A stretch of DNA of 64,000 bases from a virus: the IMG/VR virus record IMGVR_UViG_3300046461_000342, positions 22,581-86,580 of that record. One strand, 5' to 3'. The notes beneath the pieces were generated by a model. That model saw nothing but the letters and a program-made list of their open reading frames with translations. It was not told where the DNA came from and searched no databases. Position 1 is the first letter of the stretch, and the number at the start of each line of letters is the position of its first letter. Shown piece by piece: positions 8,763-15,296 of the stretch. The translations under genes were made by a program, and so were the position numbers.

Positions 8763-9371
8763 ATGCCGGACCTCTTCATCCCTAGTTCCACCGGAATGGT
8801 GCAGACCAGCAACCAGATCCTGACCCGTGTGAATGGGACCGACGCATTCAACGGCTACGTGTATCGGCCAGTCCCTGGTCAATTGCTTCAGACCCGTGGC
8901 CTTGGACAGTTCGAGGTAGAGCACATTGGAACCTGTGGATCGCTGACCGCGGAGGTTGTCACAGGGCCGCCCGGCGCGGCCCGTGCGCTCATCAAACTCA
9001 CTTCCGAGTTGACCAGTCCCCCTCGGGATACGGTCCAGCTTTCGCTCGATACGCAGAATCGGCCGGTGCTAACGATTGCCTTTCAAGGTGCCGCTATCAT
9101 TACAGCGTCGACGCCTGGCGGTCCGGCGCTCCCCGCTGGGGCCACAGTCCAGGTCCGCGTTTCGTGGAATTCGATAAACCCGCTCCCTAGTGGCCAGTAC
9201 GTGGACTTCACGCTTCTGAACGGTGCCCCTGTTCCTGGCGGCATGGGTGATATCCCGAACGACCCTTGGGCAACGGACTATATGAGATACGTCCGCGTCG
9301 GCTACGGCACCCTCCTGGCCGATTTTAACGGAACACTCCTGAACTTTCAGGTTGGCGACCAACCCATGTGA
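8763..9371 (+). CDS. hypothetical beta-rich protein, possibly virion
   Basis: 202 residues from the ATG giving MPDLFIPSSTGM. An earlier ATG at 8730 would overlap the divergent gene. The sequence alternates hydrophobic and polar residues throughout, with many Gly, Pro and Thr, few Lys and no long helix, as in phage fibre or decoration proteins (for example GPPGAARALIKL, GPALPAGATVQVRVSW). I do not recognise the family. The protein at 15297 has similar composition and size and may play a related structural part. Confidence 0.5.
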   Translation: MPDLFIPSSTGMVQTSNQILTRVNGTDAFNGYVYRPVPGQLLQTRGLGQFEVEHIGTCGSLTAEVVTGPPGAARALIKLTSELTSPPRDTVQLSLDTQNRPVLTIAFQGAAIITASTPGGPALPAGATVQVRVSWNSINPLPSGQYVDFTLLNGAPVPGGMGDIPNDPWATDYMRYVRVGYGTLLADFNGTLLNFQVGDQPM

Positions 9372-9378
9372 CCCCTTC

Positions 9379-10470
9379 ATGATTAGAGAGCGAATTGCAA
9401 ATCGTGTTGCGCGGCGCTATGCCGCAGCGGCAATGTCCGAAGAGAAGTTCCGGGAGCTGCTCATCAAGATACGCAAGGGCGCGACCACGAGCTTGACGAT
9501 CAAGCAGTGGTTGGAGGTGCTGGCTCGGTTGGGCGGGGGCTGGAAGGTGGAAAAGACCGTCGCCTTCGTTACCACCCGGGGCTATGAGACGGCGGATAAC
9601 CGGCCCCAACACCACTTCGAGTATGGCCTTGAGCAGATTCAGGCGCGGCACGCGCAGCTGAAGCACCTCGAGGTTTCGAGCAAGCCCTCTGCTCCGAAGT
9701 TCGGGCAAAAGTACGTGATGGACCTCTCGGATGTGAAGGAGGGACAGCCGGGATCTTGGTATGTCACCTATCACGAGTTCGTCGGGACCGACGGGTTCCT
9801 TATTACGTCACCGGAGGGACAAGTCTTCGAGCTGGGCGCCGATCTAAATCAGGTGGAGCGTGGCGACTACAAAAAGATGACGCCTTACGCACTCGCCGCT
9901 TGGCTCGACAAGAAGACCAAGCTGAAAGAGCAGGCCTCTAACTACCTTGGCTTGGAAACGCACGAGGCCGAGCGAGAGAAGAAGAAGCCCAAGACGCGTA
10001 GCGCCAGCGGGACGTGCTCGTGCTGTTTTCGCAACATCAAGCTGAAGGCCCGCAGTAGTGCGCCGCCCACTGTCGTGCTCCACGGCTACCAGCGGCCCGG
10101 TTGGGGGCAGATTCAGGGTAGTTGCTACGGGGTTGGCTACCAGCCTTTCGAGCTCTCATGCGAAGGCACTGAGCATCTAGTGGGCGTGCTCGACAAGAGT
10201 GAAGCTCACCACAAGGACTTCCTTCGACGCCTCGAGAATGGAGAGGTCGACCAGCTGGCCTATGAGTTGTCCGGCAATGTAAAAATGGTCAAGCCAGGAG
10301 AGCCGGCTTGGGACCGCTTACTCAAGGGCCGGATTGACGACACGAAGCACATCCTACAGCGGCTTGTGAAAGACCTGCAGGTACTCCGCAAGCTCATCGC
10401 AGAATGGAAGCCGCAGCCGTTGCCCGAAGAGGGCCAGGCGATCAAACCGCCTCCCACGCAGTTTCGGTAG
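9379..10470 (+). CDS. hypothetical protein with Cys cluster and N-terminal RVARRY motif
   Basis: 363 residues. The N-terminus MIRERIANRVARRYAAAA carries the RVAxR[F/Y] peptide seen in several other proteins of the window. Around residues 210-260 GTCSCCFR, HGYQRPGWGQ, GSCYGVGY and LSCEGTEH suggest a metal-binding pocket; H-G-Y-x-R-P-G followed by C-x-G is a pattern I associate with uncharacterised phage proteins. The C-terminal 100 residues are predicted helical. The start is the first ATG beyond the upstream stop. Function unknown. Confidence 0.6.
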   Translation: MIRERIANRVARRYAAAAMSEEKFRELLIKIRKGATTSLTIKQWLEVLARLGGGWKVEKTVAFVTTRGYETADNRPQHHFEYGLEQIQARHAQLKHLEVSSKPSAPKFGQKYVMDLSDVKEGQPGSWYVTYHEFVGTDGFLITSPEGQVFELGADLNQVERGDYKKMTPYALAAWLDKKTKLKEQASNYLGLETHEAEREKKKPKTRSASGTCSCCFRNIKLKARSSAPPTVVLHGYQRPGWGQIQGSCYGVGYQPFELSCEGTEHLVGVLDKSEAHHKDFLRRLENGEVDQLAYELSGNVKMVKPGEPAWDRLLKGRIDDTKHILQRLVKDLQVLRKLIAEWKPQPLPEEGQAIKPPPTQFR

Positions 10471-10668
10471 GAGCTCGGAGCCTACACCCCTTAATCTTTA
10501 CCCTTGGCCCGTGATTCCAGCCGTCCTTTCAACAACTTGCAACTTTCTCAAGAAACCTTTGCACTTTTCTTTATGAAACCGCTTGCGTGCTAGGCTCGCA
10601 GGTGTAACAACCCACGAACCAGTAGCTGGTGGGCTCGGCGCCCGCCCTTGGTTCAAGAGAACACGGAC
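10471..10668. other. intergenic leader before the small gene
   Basis: About 200 nt, T-rich at first (about 10501-10575), without a gene. It holds a GGTGTAA copy at 10601-10607 without a start codon at the usual distance, and the pair CCCAC/GTGGG (about 10611-10634) forming a hairpin. A promoter is plausible but I cannot assign -35/-10 boxes with confidence. Confidence 0.35.
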
Positions 10669-10863
10669 ATGACGACTCAGCTCACATCAAGACCCTTATC
10701 CCAGTCGGTGAAAACCGCGGGGATGTGGTGCGTCCTGAGCTTGGGCTCTGAAGGTCTGTCGGCGAGCTATCTCGGCGGTAAGAACATTACGTCCCACCAA
10801 GCCTCGGTGTTTAGCACCCGCAATCCGCGACCCGAGGCAGATCATAGGGCGGTACTCGACTAA
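10669..10863 (+). CDS. small hypothetical protein
   Basis: 64 residues starting MTTQLTSRPLSQ. A TTG seven codons upstream is an alternative start. No domain recognised; it is Ser/Thr-rich with a short hydrophobic stretch (GMWCVLSLG). It sits alone between a long leader and a strong terminator, so it is its own transcription unit and probably well expressed. Confidence 0.5.
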   Translation: MTTQLTSRPLSQSVKTAGMWCVLSLGSEGLSASYLGGKNITSHQASVFSTRNPRPEADHRAVLD

Positions 10864-10890
10864 CCAATCCACGAAAGTAGGATTGAATCG

Positions 10891-10926
10891 AGAGCCGCCC
10901 GGGAAACCAGGCGGCTCTTTTCGTTT
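10891..10926 (+). terminator. rho-independent terminator
   Basis: AGAGCCGCC pairs perfectly with GGCGGCTCT (9 bp) around a loop containing GGGAAACCA, followed by TTTTCGTTTCT. It ends the transcript of the small gene just before the first tRNA array. Confidence 0.85.
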
Positions 10927-11005
10927 CTAGGGCTCGAATCATGATCACGCGACACGAACCGCTACACGAACGCTATCGACGCTCAGCCGCTACCCAGATG
11001 ATTCT

Positions 11006-11086
11006 GGTGGGGCTGGGCACGAGTGAGCCCAACTGACTGTAAATCAGCCGTTAATCCTGTGGCGGTGCAAATTCCGCCCCCCACCA
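11006..11086 (+). tRNA. tRNA-Tyr(GTA)
   Basis: Acceptor GGTGGGG pairs with CCCCACC; anticodon loop CTGTAAA gives GTA. A long variable region is as expected for Tyr. The T arm GGCGG/CCGCC encloses 8 nt (TGCAAATT) rather than 7. CCA not encoded. Confidence 0.85.
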
Positions 11087-11147
11087 CTAGAGAGAAAATA
11101 GGTATCCATGAGACGACTCAAACGAACGCTGCGACGCCGCCTATTTT

Positions 11148-11220
11148 GGGGTCGTAGCTAAGTGGACAAAGCAGCCGACTTTTAATCGGACGATCGAGGG
11201 TTCGATCCCCTCCGACCCTA
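11148..11220 (+). tRNA. tRNA-Lys(TTT)
   Basis: Acceptor GGGGTCG/CGACCCT, anticodon loop CTTTTAA, T arm GAGGG-TTCGATC-CCCTC. CCA is not fully encoded. A tiny basic ORF (11109 onward) runs into this gene. Confidence 0.93.
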
Positions 11221-11224
11221 CAAC

Positions 11225-11296
11225 GCCGCGCACGCTCAACGGTCGAGCACCATCCTCTTAAGATGGCTCCACAGGGTTCGACTCCCTGGTGCGGCA
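11225..11296 (+). tRNA. tRNA-Lys(CTT)
   Basis: Acceptor GCCGCGC/GTGCGGC; anticodon stem CCATC/GATGG with loop CTCTTAA; T arm CAGGG-TTCGACT-CCCTG. Four nt after the previous tRNA, so probably one precursor. Confidence 0.93.
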
Positions 11297-11300
11297 CTGT

Positions 11301-11359
11301 GAAGACGCGAAAGGCCCCGAATACCGGGATCAGCCTGGATAAGCGATTGTGGCGTCTTC
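11301..11359 (+). ncRNA. small closed hairpin RNA candidate
   Basis: GAAGACGC and GCGTCTTC close a roughly 60-nt element whose interior contains further complementary pieces. It lies five nt after tRNA-Lys. It is not a cloverleaf tRNA and I do not recognise it. Confidence 0.3.
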
Positions 11360-11540
11360 GTTCGTTGACAACTGAATATAGGAATTCGAGATGACCACGT
11401 CATTGGGGTCGTACCGGGCGGATCCCTGGGCGATGAGTGTGACGTGTGTCATCCGTCTTAGCGGGGGTCTTGGGCTCCTAAGGCCCGAGGCCCCCGCGAA
11501 AGACATGTAGCTCCATTGCGGAGCTATCGCAACGTGTTGT
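11360..11540. other. untranslated spacer with strong hairpins
   Basis: No gene seen. GCGGGGG/CCCCCGC (about 11460-11500) and TAGCTCC/GGAGCTA (about 11508-11526) form strong stems. These may be processing or stability elements of the tRNA precursor. Confidence 0.35.
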
Positions 11541-11612
11541 GCCCTCGTACGCATCGGGTGAGGCGGGCTGATTGTCGATCAGCTGAGGCAGGTTCGACTC
11601 CTGTCGGGGGCG
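11541..11612 (+). tRNA. tRNA-Asp(GTC)
   Basis: Acceptor GCCCTCG/CGGGGGC; anticodon stem GCTGA/TCAGC with loop TTGTCGA; T arm GCAGG-TTCGACT-CCTGT. CCA not encoded (CCT). Confidence 0.9.
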
Positions 11613-11713
11613 CCTAGACGGCTGCAGAGCCAATCTGACAGAGGGTCTGTTAGATCACAGCGAGTGTCGAGAATCTAGCCGGTAGCCGCGACCGTACTCG
11701 CAGCGGCGTCGAC

Positions 11714-11788
11714 GGGGGGTGACAGGCAAGGGGCCGGCGCTGTTTCGCATTCAGCGGTTGGCGGGTTCGATTCCCGTGCTCTCCACCA
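11714..11788 (+). tRNA. tRNA-Ala(CGC)
   Basis: Acceptor GGGGGGT/GCTCTCC with several G-U pairs; anticodon loop TTCGCAT gives CGC; T arm GCGGG-TTCGATT-CCCGT; CCA encoded. The 100 nt before it (11613-11713) hold hairpins but no gene. Confidence 0.8.
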
Positions 11789-11799
11789 GATCAATGCTC

Positions 11800-11871
11800 G
11801 GGGTCATCGTCCAATTGGGAAGACACCTGGTTTGCACCCAGGAAATCGGGGATCGTGTCCCCGTGACTCCA
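11800..11871 (+). tRNA. tRNA-Ala(TGC)
   Basis: Acceptor GGGGTCA/TGACTCC; anticodon stem CCTGG/CCAGG with loop TTTGCAC. The T loop is ATCGTGT rather than TTCRANN. Confidence 0.9.
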
Positions 11872-11890
11872 CCGTCTCTGAACACTCAGT

Positions 11891-11925
11891 GGGGATAAGG
11901 GCCAGATGTGGGCACCCTTATCCCC
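11891..11925 (+). other. perfect 11-bp hairpin before tRNA-Arg
   Basis: GGGGATAAGGG pairs perfectly with CCCTTATCCCC over a 13-nt loop, ending 3 nt before tRNA-Arg. There is no T tract, so it is not an ordinary terminator. It may be an RNase III type processing signal. Confidence 0.6.
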
Positions 11926-11928
11926 GTT

Positions 11929-12002
11929 GTCCCCGTCGTCTAAAGGAAAGGCGCAGTCCTACGGAGGCTGCTATGAAGGTTCGAGTCCTTCCGGGGACGC
12001 CA
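11929..12002 (+). tRNA. tRNA-Arg(ACG)
   Basis: Acceptor GTCCCCG/CGGGGAC; anticodon stem CAGTC/GGCTG, loop CTACGGA; T arm GAAGG-TTCGAGT-CCTTC; CCA encoded. ACG needs A34-to-inosine editing to read all CGN codons. Confidence 0.93.
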
Positions 12003-12014
12003 AGGCACTGAATC

Positions 12015-12788
12015 CTAGGCGTGCTGCTCGGCCTGAACGAGGGGGATGTTCGGGCGAACTGTAGCGATGAACTTCCTGAGCTTCCGGAAAGACTCGATGT
12101 CCGCCTGGATTTTCACTAGGGCGGCCAGCTTCGCGGCGGCTTCCTCTTCGACCTCTCTCCGGAGTTCCTCCAGCTCCTTGGTCTCTGCTTTGAGATCTTT
12201 TTCCTTGGCGGCTAGCTGATCAAGGATTGTTTCGCCGTTCTCAAGCCAGGCAGCGATGTTGTCAGTTTTGCGCTTCCTCGGTGCCGCTACCGGTGTCGGC
12301 ACGGGCACTGGCGTCGCTTCGAGCTCTGGCGTCGCTTCGAGCTCTGGCTGCGCCGGTATGACTCGCGGTGCTGCGGACCGTGGGGCGAGCCTGACGAGTT
12401 TCTGTTCTTCTACAGGCGCGGGACTGGGAGCGAGAGTGGGCTCGGCTGTCACCACGGCTGATGCGGGCGTGAGTGCCTCAGCGAGACCTGCAAGCGCTGG
12501 TGGGACTGCTCTCAGCCCCGGCACCGACGGCGGCAAGGGCAACGATTGTTGCGCCGCTTGTGGGTTCGGGACACGGCGGGTTGGCCTGGCGACTGGTCTC
12601 AGGCGTTTGTAGGGGATCTTCTGATTCCCGCCATTTTCGACCCGGACTGTCGCGAACGCCGACTCCTTGTCCACTATGCGGCCAGCTTTCACCGAGCTCG
12701 TTACGCCGCCATAACCTGGATATTCAACCAGGACATCGTCGCCGACGGCCCAGTCGTCCCTTAAATCCTGCAGGCTGTTTTCTGGCAT
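12015..12788 (-). CDS. hypothetical protein: SH3-like N-terminus, Pro/Ala linker, C-terminal coiled coil
   Basis: 257 residues with a clear GGAGGAG ribosome-binding site. Residues 1-65 (DDVLVEYPGYGGVTSSVKAGRIV) look like a small KOW/SH3-type beta barrel. Residues about 70-175 are low-complexity Pro/Ala/Val with a tandem ELEATP repeat. Residues about 185-245 (AAKEKDLKAETKELEELRREVEEE) form a coiled coil. Such a tether-plus-coil layout suggests an adaptor or structural protein; the function is unknown. The gene is a minus-strand island in the tRNA region. Confidence 0.6.
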   Translation of the reverse strand: MPENSLQDLRDDWAVGDDVLVEYPGYGGVTSSVKAGRIVDKESAFATVRVENGGNQKIPYKRLRPVARPTRRVPNPQAAQQSLPLPPSVPGLRAVPPALAGLAEALTPASAVVTAEPTLAPSPAPVEEQKLVRLAPRSAAPRVIPAQPELEATPELEATPVPVPTPVAAPRKRKTDNIAAWLENGETILDQLAAKEKDLKAETKELEELRREVEEEAAAKLAALVKIQADIESFRKLRKFIATVRPNIPLVQAEQHA

Positions 12789-12909
12789 GGTTACGCTCCT
12801 CCAAGCGCAATGCCCTGAACGTTACCGCCGAACTGGCCCTGCGCGCAAGCTCTCAAGTTACCGCCAGAATGTGTCCGCGCGCAAGCTCTTGGCGGCACAA
12901 CCTTTCGTC

Positions 12910-12992
12910 GCCGCGGTGTAGAGCCGCACAAAGGAACGCAACTGCCACTGGCCATCGGCCGGTCGACCGAATCAGGCGTGACCTACCGGGGA
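12910..12992 (+). repeat. tRNA-flank repeat, copy 1
   Basis: About 83 nt nearly identical to 14031-14120: both run from GCCGCGGTGTAG through AAGGAACGC, ACTGCCACTGGCC and GGTCGACCGAATCAGGCGTG to ACCTACCGGGGA. This copy lacks a 7-nt AGAGGCC-type insertion. It includes a GGTGTAG heptamer inside a GCGG/CCGC hairpin. Confidence 0.85.
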
Positions 12993-13048
12993 TGGAAAGG
13001 CGCCACGAAGGCTGGCGTGAAGGTTCAAATCCTTCCGGGGACGCCAGC
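12983..13048 (+). pseudogene. degenerate tRNA-like element
   Basis: The T arm GAAGG-TTCAAAT-CCTTC, the 3' strand CGGGGAC and CCA match the tRNA-Arg(ACG) end. The anticodon-like stem CGCCA/TGGCG is perfect, but its loop CGAAGGC has G33 and no sensible anticodon. The 5' acceptor strand pairs poorly. It looks like a chimera between repeat copy 1 and a tRNA-Arg 3' half. Confidence 0.5.
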
Positions 13049-13069
13049 CCTCGTCAGAGTACGCCCCTC

Positions 13070-13483
13070 TCAAAATACGAAGTACGCACTTAGGAATGGC
13101 GTGGGTCGCCATTGTTCCCAGGGCGTGTTGGCCAGGATTGCTAGGCCGAAGTGCGGAGTGACATCGTGGCCGAGACCTATTCCAACGGAGCGAAAGCTTG
13201 CGAACGCGTTCAGGTTAGCGCGGTAAAAGTGGAGCGGCTCAATCATTATTCCGACGTCTCCGGAGTCAAGAAGTCTCCGCCCGTCGACTATGTCGCGAGC
13301 GTGGACACCGACAGCAGCTTTCAAGCGAAGCCCGAACCCGAATTTGTGCTCTGTGTCGGAATGGTGGCTTGGGGTTGATGTTACCTCGGTCGATCCTCCC
13401 GTCGCAGCAGGGGTGTTTTCCTGTGCGTTAGCTGAGAAGGGCGCGATGAGGGCGAATAGTAGAGCGAGACCTATGGTACGCAT
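13070..13483 (-). CDS. small secreted/outer-membrane-type protein
   Basis: 137 residues. A signal peptide MRTIGLALLFALIAPFSANA with an A-x-A cleavage site is followed by a Ser/Thr-rich spacer and alternating beta-type sequence (FGFGLRLKAAVGVHA, RSVGIGLGHDV). It ends in Phe (LSAYFVF), typical of outer-membrane beta barrels, though 137 residues is short for a full barrel. Inference: exported from a Gram-negative host, perhaps altering the surface. A lipobox is absent. Confidence 0.6.
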   Translation of the reverse strand: MRTIGLALLFALIAPFSANAQENTPAATGGSTEVTSTPSHHSDTEHKFGFGLRLKAAVGVHARDIVDGRRLLDSGDVGIMIEPLHFYRANLNAFASFRSVGIGLGHDVTPHFGLAILANTPWEQWRPTPFLSAYFVF

Positions 13484-13644
13484 GCATAAGGCCTCAAATC
13501 AGAGATTTATGGGGTCCACTCAGGGTCCCGCGCCGGGGTAGTTCGATGGAGGGGTCAGTGTGGGCAAGGGTGCGTTCTGGAAAACGCATCTTGAGCTTGA
13601 AGAATGGCCCCTGTGGATTGTTCCTAGACCGGAAGGTAAAGAAC

Positions 13645-14028
13645 ATGTCCAAGTCAGCAACCGAGTCCTCCGATCCCCGCACCGACACTAGCAAGTCCTT
13701 CAACGACTACCTGAAGCGCGCTGAAGCGGAGTTCCTCGGGGAAGTTGGCAGGATTGTGAATGCCAAGCAGAAGTACTGTACATGTAGGGTCCGCGATGGC
13801 ATCTCGATGAGTTTCCTCATCGTCGAGGGCACGGACATCAGCGACTTCGACTTGAGTGGCTCGGTGTCCCTCACGTTGGCGTCGGCGAACTTCGAGGCGA
13901 CGGTCCATCTGGACTTCGATTCCATGTACAAGCGGAAGGTTCAGCGGTCGCACGCGGCCAAGATCGGCCTCATCACTGTCGACATGGTTGCCGAAATGGT
14001 TCTTGAGATTATCGGCGCTCGCAGGTAG
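13645..14028 (+). CDS. small hypothetical protein
   Basis: 127 residues from the ATG giving MSKSATESSDPR; an upstream ATG at 13546 would add a basic, unlikely leader. The upstream hairpin TGCGTT/AACGCA (about 13570-13586) would lie in the mRNA leader. Sequence mixes an N-terminal helix with beta strands (LSGSVSLTLASANFEATVHLDF). Not recognised. Confidence 0.5.
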   Translation: MSKSATESSDPRTDTSKSFNDYLKRAEAEFLGEVGRIVNAKQKYCTCRVRDGISMSFLIVEGTDISDFDLSGSVSLTLASANFEATVHLDFDSMYKRKVQRSHAAKIGLITVDMVAEMVLEIIGARR

Positions 14029-14030
14029 GC

Positions 14031-14120
14031 GCCGCGGTGTAGCGCCGCACGAAGGAACGCCACTGCCACTGGCCAGAGGCCAGAGGCCGGTCGACCGAAT
14101 CAGGCGTGACCTACCGGGGA
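14031..14120 (+). repeat. tRNA-flank repeat, copy 2
   Basis: Partner of the repeat at 12910-12992, about 90 percent identical by eye, here with the additional AGAGGCC segment. It lies immediately before tRNA-Asn. Confidence 0.85.
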
Positions 14121-14134
14121 GAGTCCCGGTTTTT
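14113..14134 (+). terminator. short terminator-like hairpin
   Basis: ACCGGG/CCCGGT (6 bp) followed by TTTTT. The T run abuts the 5' end of tRNA-Asn, so it may instead help processing. Confidence 0.4.
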
Positions 14135-14224
14135 CCAGGTTAGCACAACGGTAGTGCGACGGCCTGTTAAGCCGTGTATGGCAGCAATGCCTCGATGGAG
14201 GTTCGATTCCTTCACCTGGAGCCA
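14134..14224 (+). tRNA. tRNA-Asn(GTT) with long variable arm
   Basis: Acceptor TCCAGGT/ACCTGGA; anticodon stem ACGGC/GCCGT with loop CTGTTAA; T arm GGAGG-TTCGATT-CCTTC; CCA encoded. The variable region is 21 nt with a GGCA-GCAA-TGCC hairpin, unlike normal class I Asn tRNAs. Confidence 0.85.
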
Positions 14225-14265
14225 ATCCTCGCTCTCACTTTCTTTTGGTGTAAGTTCTCTACATG

Positions 14266-14336
14266 GCGGCCGGGGAAGACGGCAATCCGCCGGCCTCATA
14301 AGCCGGAGAAACCTGGTTCGACTCCAGGGGTTCGCA
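14266..14336 (+). tRNA. tRNA-Met(CAT), imperfect acceptor
   Basis: Anticodon stem CCGGC/GCCGG with loop CTCATAA; T arm CCTGG-TTCGACT-CCAGG. The acceptor GCGGCCG pairs only partly with GGTTCGC. Initiator, elongator and Ile2 (lysidine) identities cannot be told apart here. Confidence 0.6.
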
Positions 14337-14340
14337 TCCG

Positions 14341-14480
14341 AGAGCGTTCACTTCATCAGGCATACACGCGTAGCTCATTTGGTAGAGCATCTGTCTTGTA
14401 CACAGAATGTTGCTGGTTCGATCCCAGTCGCCCTCGAAAGAGGTTATCCTGCCTGATTCCTCGAGCGCTCTCTATTTTTT
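14341..14480 (+). ncRNA. tRNA-like RNA with long terminal stem and U tail (Y-RNA-like candidate)
   Basis: The centre is a tRNA body: D arm, anticodon arm TCTGT-CTTGTAC-ACAGA, T arm GCTGG-TTCGATC-CCAGT. The acceptor stem is replaced by a long interrupted helix: AGAGCG (14341) with CGCTCT (14466), TCAGGCA (14355-14361) with TGCCTGA (14449-14455), GCG/CGC, plus an inserted CCTC-GAAA-GAGG hairpin on the 3' side. The element ends in TTTTTT. A canonical tRNA-Thr(TGT) exists at 21945, so this copy is not needed for decoding. Bacterial Y RNAs are known to carry a tRNA-like domain, a terminal stem and a U tail. Confidence 0.55.
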
Positions 14481-14483
14481 CGT

Positions 14484-14675
14484 ATGACCGTCGGCGAGCT
14501 CATCCGCATCTTGAGTCAATGCACGGACCCTGACCGGCCCGTGACCATCGGTATCAAGAGGCAGAGGTACTCGGCGTCGCTTGATGAGGTCTACCTCAAC
14601 GCCGAAGGCATCGGGCCGAATGGTACCGAGCTCGTGGTGGCGTTGGTCAACTCAGAGGAAGATCTCCCGAACTGA
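14484..14675 (+). CDS. small hypothetical protein
   Basis: 63 residues, starting MTVGELIRILSQ with DPDRPVTIGI and an acidic end. I have the impression of similar small proteins with a T-V-x-E-L-I-x-x-L beginning in phages and bacteria, but know no function. The start lies 3 nt after the T run of the preceding RNA. A GC-rich inverted repeat (GCCGTCTC/GAGGCGGC, about 14709-14727) follows the stop and may terminate it. Confidence 0.65.
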   Translation: MTVGELIRILSQCTDPDRPVTIGIKRQRYSASLDEVYLNAEGIGPNGTELVVALVNSEEDLPN

Positions 14676-14735
14676 GCTCATCCGCCATGTGCGGAAGGAG
14701 CAACGAGGCCGTCTCGCGAGAGGCGGCTTTAGCCA

Positions 14736-14808
14736 CGGCCGTTATAACTAGGGTTTAGTTTGCCACGCTGATAACGTGGAGAAAGAGGTTCAACTCCTCT
14801 ACGGCCGA
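14736..14808 (+). tRNA. tRNA-Ile(GAT)
   Basis: Acceptor CGGCCGT/ACGGCCG perfect; anticodon stem CCACG/CGTGG with loop CTGATAA; T arm AGAGG-TTCAACT-CCTCT. Confidence 0.93.
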
Positions 14809-14830
14809 CCGAGAATGTTGTGACGAGTAT

Positions 14831-14907
14831 CTAGATGTAGCACAGCCTGGTAGTGCGCACCGTTTGGGGCGGTGAGGCCGTGGGTTCGAATCCCTCCATC
14901 TAGACCA
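14831..14907 (+). tRNA. tRNA-Pro(TGG)
   Basis: Acceptor CTAGATG/CATCTAG; anticodon stem CACCG/CGGTG with loop TTTGGGG; one T-stem mismatch; CCA encoded. Confidence 0.93.
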
Positions 14908-14908
14908 A

Positions 14909-14983
14909 CGAGCTGTAGTCAATCGGTATGACGCCTGTTTCGGGAACAGGAGGCAGCGGGTTCAATTCCCGCCAGCTCGACCA
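14909..14983 (+). tRNA. tRNA-Pro(CGG)
   Basis: Acceptor CGAGCTG/CAGCTCG; anticodon stem CCTGT/ACAGG with loop TTCGGGA; T arm GCGGG-TTCAATT-CCCGC; CCA encoded. One nt after the previous tRNA. Confidence 0.95.
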
Positions 14984-15005
14984 ACCACGTCCAGCACCAA
15001 AGCCG

Positions 15006-15072
15006 CGTAAGTCGTTCTAAGAACGTTGCGGTTACTCTGGGTAAGTCGTCCTCTGGACGTTCCAGCGGTGCC
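15006..15072 (+). other. twin hairpins with shared flanks
   Basis: GTAAGT-CGTTC-TAA-GAACG-TT and GTAAGT-CGTCC-TCT-GGACG-TT occur 34 nt apart, each followed by a GCGG. The stem sequences differ but the pairing is kept, as in a conserved RNA structure or binding site. They lie between tRNA-Pro and tRNA-Trp. Confidence 0.55.
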
Positions 15073-15082
15073 CGTGGGTTTT

Positions 15083-15151
15083 ACGTCGCGGGCTAAGGTA
15101 GCCAAGCAGATTCCAAATCTGCAGGACAGCGTTCGATTCGCTGGCGGCGTG
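15083..15151 (+). tRNA. tRNA-Trp(CCA)
   Basis: Acceptor ACGTCGC/GCGGCGT; anticodon stem GCAGA/TCTGC with loop TTCCAAA; T arm CAGCG-TTCGATT-CGCTG. The D arm is short. Confidence 0.9.
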
Positions 15152-15296
15152 CCGAGAACCACCTACGTGAGAGATAGGCCCGAGAGTGCCGGGTGCGGCC
15201 CGAACAAATCAGTAGGCAACCGCATATTTTGGTTTCCGCCGCGGCCGGCATGGGACGGCGGGAGTTCTCGGTGTACCAAGGTCCAAAGGACGACCG

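Noticed and set aside
11330-11554. 74-codon minus-strand frame
   Set aside because: It runs through tRNA-Asp and hairpins and has no recognisable protein features.
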